Shown here in pieces: positions 61,477-64,000 of a stretch of 64,000 bases of DNA. The notes under the pieces are model-generated. The model did not search any database. It was not told where the DNA came from and saw nothing but the letters and a program-made list of their open reading frames with translations. The stretch covers positions 186,001-250,000 of the forward strand of contig NZ_FUXJ01000005.1 in assembly GCF_900167045.1 (NCBI RefSeq). Reading direction: 5' to 3'. The translations under genes and the position numbers were made by a program. Each line of letters starts with the position of its first letter. Position 1 is the first letter of the stretch. This DNA is from Legionella maceachernii. Its GTDB lineage: Bacteria; Pseudomonadota; Gammaproteobacteria; Legionellales; Legionellaceae.

Positions 61477-63975
61477 TTAGAACGTTAGTAAGCTTTGAGG
61501 AGGCATCAGCTCAATCGAGCATGCGAGTTCAGCGCGGCAACCGAATGCTTGTTTCGGAGTAAAATGGACGAAACTGGAATTCCTTCTATAGGGCGATGGC
61601 TTAGAAGATCGAGTTCTTCTTTCTTCTTTGGCTTTTCTTAACCGATCAGCTTGTAAAGATTTTTCATAGCGCGTTCTTAATTTTCCTGTGCTTTCAGCAA
61701 ACACTTTCGCTTGTTCAATTTCCTCGCTTCCTTCCACTGGGGTATTTATGATCTGCGGTACTACGACTGGAGAAGAGTAGGGGCTCTCTTGGTCGCAAAA
61801 AGCCACCACCTTAGAAGCCCTTTTTTCTGCATTAAAGCCATACAAAAAAAGCCTTAAGAAAAATTGTAAGAGAGAGTAATACCTACTGTCTTCATGTTGA
61901 ACTAAAAATGACTCGATTTTGGCTTCTTTGTTTATCTTCCGCAGCAGATCTTGGGCAGATGAGTCCGTATCCATTTCAATCAATTCACAGCTGCGCATGA
62001 CTAAGCTATATTTCTGCTGTTGACCAAAATGATTGATTAAATTAATTTCTGGACTAAAATTTTTTTTTGTTTTTTCAGGAAATTTACTGACGTAAAATTT
62101 TGCCATGTGCTGAAGTAAATCGAGGCTTAAATAATCAGGATTTTCAGTGACAAGTTCTTCCAGAGCGGTGAAGATACAATTACTGAGATCGCGTTGAGGG
62201 AACTTGGCCATGACTTGAGAAACATGTTTTAAACAAGTAGGCTTTGTTTTAATCATAGGATGACTAACATAATCTTTTATCAGTTTAAGTAGCGGGCCTT
62301 GTTCTCCTGAGTAATTGATTAAATAAGCGCTGATTAATGGCAGTTGTGTCATGGAGTCATTCACGTCCCAAGCTTGGTTGCTGAGTTCCTTCCAATCGAT
62401 GATTGCGTGATGTTGCTTGAGTTGATCAATCGCTCGTTTATTTTCTATATGTTGATTATCAAACCATCCAATAATAATGGAATAAATATCGTTAACTTTT
62501 TCTTTAAGCGCTTTAGGTAAATAATCTTTTGCTGCAATTGCATTGAGAAGAGATCGGTTCAATGTTTGTGTGGCAATTGTCTGATCTAAGCGACCATTTT
62601 GATAAAATAGACTAGTAAGGCCGAAATGAGCGCAGCGAAATACCAATTCCGCGAGAAGGTCTTTTCCTACTGCAAAATTTTTATCCGCATTGGCATGTTG
62701 ATGAAAATGCCGCTTAACAAAGTTACTTACTTGTTCAAGTTCGCTTTGAGACCAGGCAATTTTGGAGGAAAAGCAAAGTTCTTTTCGATGAAAAAGTTGT
62801 TCGCGCTGTTTTGCAAAAATAAGCATGAGTAGTCGATGCTGCGCTGTTTGCGTCAAATTACCTTGTTTATTTAACTCGTTTATTGCCGGGAGACAATGGT
62901 GTTTAAAAAAGCAGGAGGTGAAATGATCAGCGAGCTCCGCATCGACTTCTTGAATGCTGGTTAGAGCTGTGGTTTTAAGAAAACACTGCCAAATGATGGA
63001 AGCGCATGCTTGATTGCTAATTAATCGAGTTAAAATAGCATCATACTCCTGTTGCGCTAGCGTTTTTTGCACAAATGCTTGTTCGCCAAGATGAGCGATT
63101 GCTTTAACTAATAAGTCAGGTTGATTTGTGTGCTCGGCATAAAGCCCAAAGACTTGGAAACCTTGGTTGAACCAGGATTTGTCGTTATGGTTTGCTAGAA
63201 AATGAGCCAATAATAAACTCGTGTCGTGCCGAGCAAAAAATTCAAAGACTAATGCTTGTTGCTTTTTGCCAGTTAATAGTTCATGCCGCTTACTGGGATC
63301 AGCTAGAATAAGTTCAAAAAATTGCTCAGCATTTTCTTGTAATTGAATGTTGGCTAGGAGCGAGAAAAACGAATCAGGAGCACTGTTTGCTGCTAATGCA
63401 CGTAAGCTTTCTTTTGGAATAGCGCTGGAAGTGCAAATCAGGTGTTGTTGAATCTGCTCGGTTATCCATGCATGCTTATTGAGCGTTGCGTTCTCATATA
63501 AGTCTTCGACCGAATTTTCGACGAAGATATCATCCATTAATAGATTAAGCGTTTCGGGCGATTTTTCTAATTGTTCTTGCGGGACGTTAGCGATTAACAA
63601 GGCTCCAGTCAATTTTTGAAATAAGTTCTCTTGTTGAATTTGCCCTGTTATTGTAATAGTGCCAATTCTTTTCCGTTGGCTATCATACAAGCAGGTCCCT
63701 ACCACAATGCCATTCTGTCCAAGTAAAGAACGCGATGGAGTCCCTAATGTCATGGCATAATTGGCTTCATTAATAAAGCCGATTTTCTGGCGCTTTTCAT
63801 TGTAAAGAAAGACTGGTGACTTGCGCGTCAATTCAGTTTGCTCAAAGTTTTTATGGGGTAGATACACTTTTAACCAGGTGACCAAGGTGCTTTGCGCTTG
63901 GTCAAGATCATCTTTAATGTGAGATGCATTGCTCACAATAAAATCAGCAATTCTAAATAACAAATCAGAACGCAT
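61477..63975 (-). CDS. Large hypothetical protein, candidate effector (start uncertain)
   Basis: The frame from ATG 63975 gives 832 residues, but the frame stays open to the window edge at 64000, so the true start may lie outside. It has no signal peptide. It is largely alpha-helical (ELILADPSKRHELLTGKKQQ, LLTFEFF-like segments and LLAHFLANHNDKSWF). A beta-rich section near residues 50-115 contains SPVFLYNEKRQKIGFINEAN and ITITGQIQQ. The C-terminal 100 residues are basic and Ser-rich (RLRKAKEERRTRSSKPSPYR). I recognise no family. Its size and composition are like those of Legionella-specific effectors. Confidence 0.7.
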   Translation of the reverse strand: MRSDLLFRIADFIVSNASHIKDDLDQAQSTLVTWLKVYLPHKNFEQTELTRKSPVFLYNEKRQKIGFINEANYAMTLGTPSRSLLGQNGIVVGTCLYDSQRKRIGTITITGQIQQENLFQKLTGALLIANVPQEQLEKSPETLNLLMDDIFVENSVEDLYENATLNKHAWITEQIQQHLICTSSAIPKESLRALAANSAPDSFFSLLANIQLQENAEQFFELILADPSKRHELLTGKKQQALVFEFFARHDTSLLLAHFLANHNDKSWFNQGFQVFGLYAEHTNQPDLLVKAIAHLGEQAFVQKTLAQQEYDAILTRLISNQACASIIWQCFLKTTALTSIQEVDAELADHFTSCFFKHHCLPAINELNKQGNLTQTAQHRLLMLIFAKQREQLFHRKELCFSSKIAWSQSELEQVSNFVKRHFHQHANADKNFAVGKDLLAELVFRCAHFGLTSLFYQNGRLDQTIATQTLNRSLLNAIAAKDYLPKALKEKVNDIYSIIIGWFDNQHIENKRAIDQLKQHHAIIDWKELSNQAWDVNDSMTQLPLISAYLINYSGEQGPLLKLIKDYVSHPMIKTKPTCLKHVSQVMAKFPQRDLSNCIFTALEELVTENPDYLSLDLLQHMAKFYVSKFPEKTKKNFSPEINLINHFGQQQKYSLVMRSCELIEMDTDSSAQDLLRKINKEAKIESFLVQHEDSRYYSLLQFFLRLFLYGFNAEKRASKVVAFCDQESPYSSPVVVPQIINTPVEGSEEIEQAKVFAESTGKLRTRYEKSLQADRLRKAKEERRTRSSKPSPYRRNSSFVHFTPKQAFGCRAELACSIELMPPQSLLTF

Positions 63976-64000
63976 TCCTGCAATGCGGTTATTATAGTGA

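Overview
The window is most probably chromosomal DNA of a Legionella species (Gammaproteobacteria). It has AT-rich coding sequence, an lspD-lspE type II secretion pair, a DotI/IcmL-like protein, several large lineage-specific proteins of the Dot/Icm-effector kind, and a conserved gammaproteobacterial housekeeping backbone. The species cannot be fixed from the sequence alone. No rRNA, phage, IS transposase or CRISPR array is visible.

Layout. 1-5.3 kb is an accessory block: the amino-terminal 248 residues of a TALE-like repeat protein cut by the window edge, a periplasmic TPR protein, a 272-residue unknown, and a 624-residue unknown with an SV40-like nuclear localisation motif. 5.4-9.4 kb holds lspE and lspD. 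9.8-12 kb is a 727-residue alpha/beta-hydrolase-like candidate effector. 12.1-18.3 kb has tRNA-Met, a DegP/DegQ protease, pgeF, rluD, miaB and an MFS transporter, all on the minus strand. 18.6-23.6 kb has a cyanide-insensitive-type cytochrome bd oxidase (cydA, cydB), a CPA2 antiporter, ampE and a Cys-rich lipoprotein. 23.6-29.9 kb is the pyruvate dehydrogenase operon (aceE, aceF, lpdA) and rimI. Then come a 104-bp tandem repeat, a GCS2-family ligase, a PolB-like exonuclease, a lytic transglycosylase lipoprotein, adk overlapping a thioredoxin gene, divergent glpD/glpK, an MBL-fold protein and gltA.

40.3-52.3 kb is the classic chain gyrA-serC-aroA-cmk-rpsA-lapA-lapB-(DegT aminotransferase)-pyrF-uracil-DNA glycosylase. 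52.3-58.3 kb is more accessory: a FimT-like pseudopilin, a DUF1543 protein, an IcmL-like secreted protein, a solute-binding protein, an 871-residue ankyrin-like repeat protein with a recent internal duplication, and ubiC carrying an in-frame repeat insertion. The end has ubiA, a nucleoside salvage operon (cdd, purine nucleoside phosphorylase, deoC), a 164-bp MITE-like element with perfect 25-bp inverted repeats, and an 832-residue unknown whose frame stays open to the window edge.

The most unusual item is the TALE-like array at 1-745. Its 25-residue repeat cores line up residue for residue with TALE repeats, including an HD pair at positions 12-13 in the two best copies. The repeats are 46-55 residues long instead of about 34. 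A protein with an NLS-like motif is encoded 3-5 kb away. The intergenic space is rich in dispersed palindromes, one of which lies between aceE and aceF.
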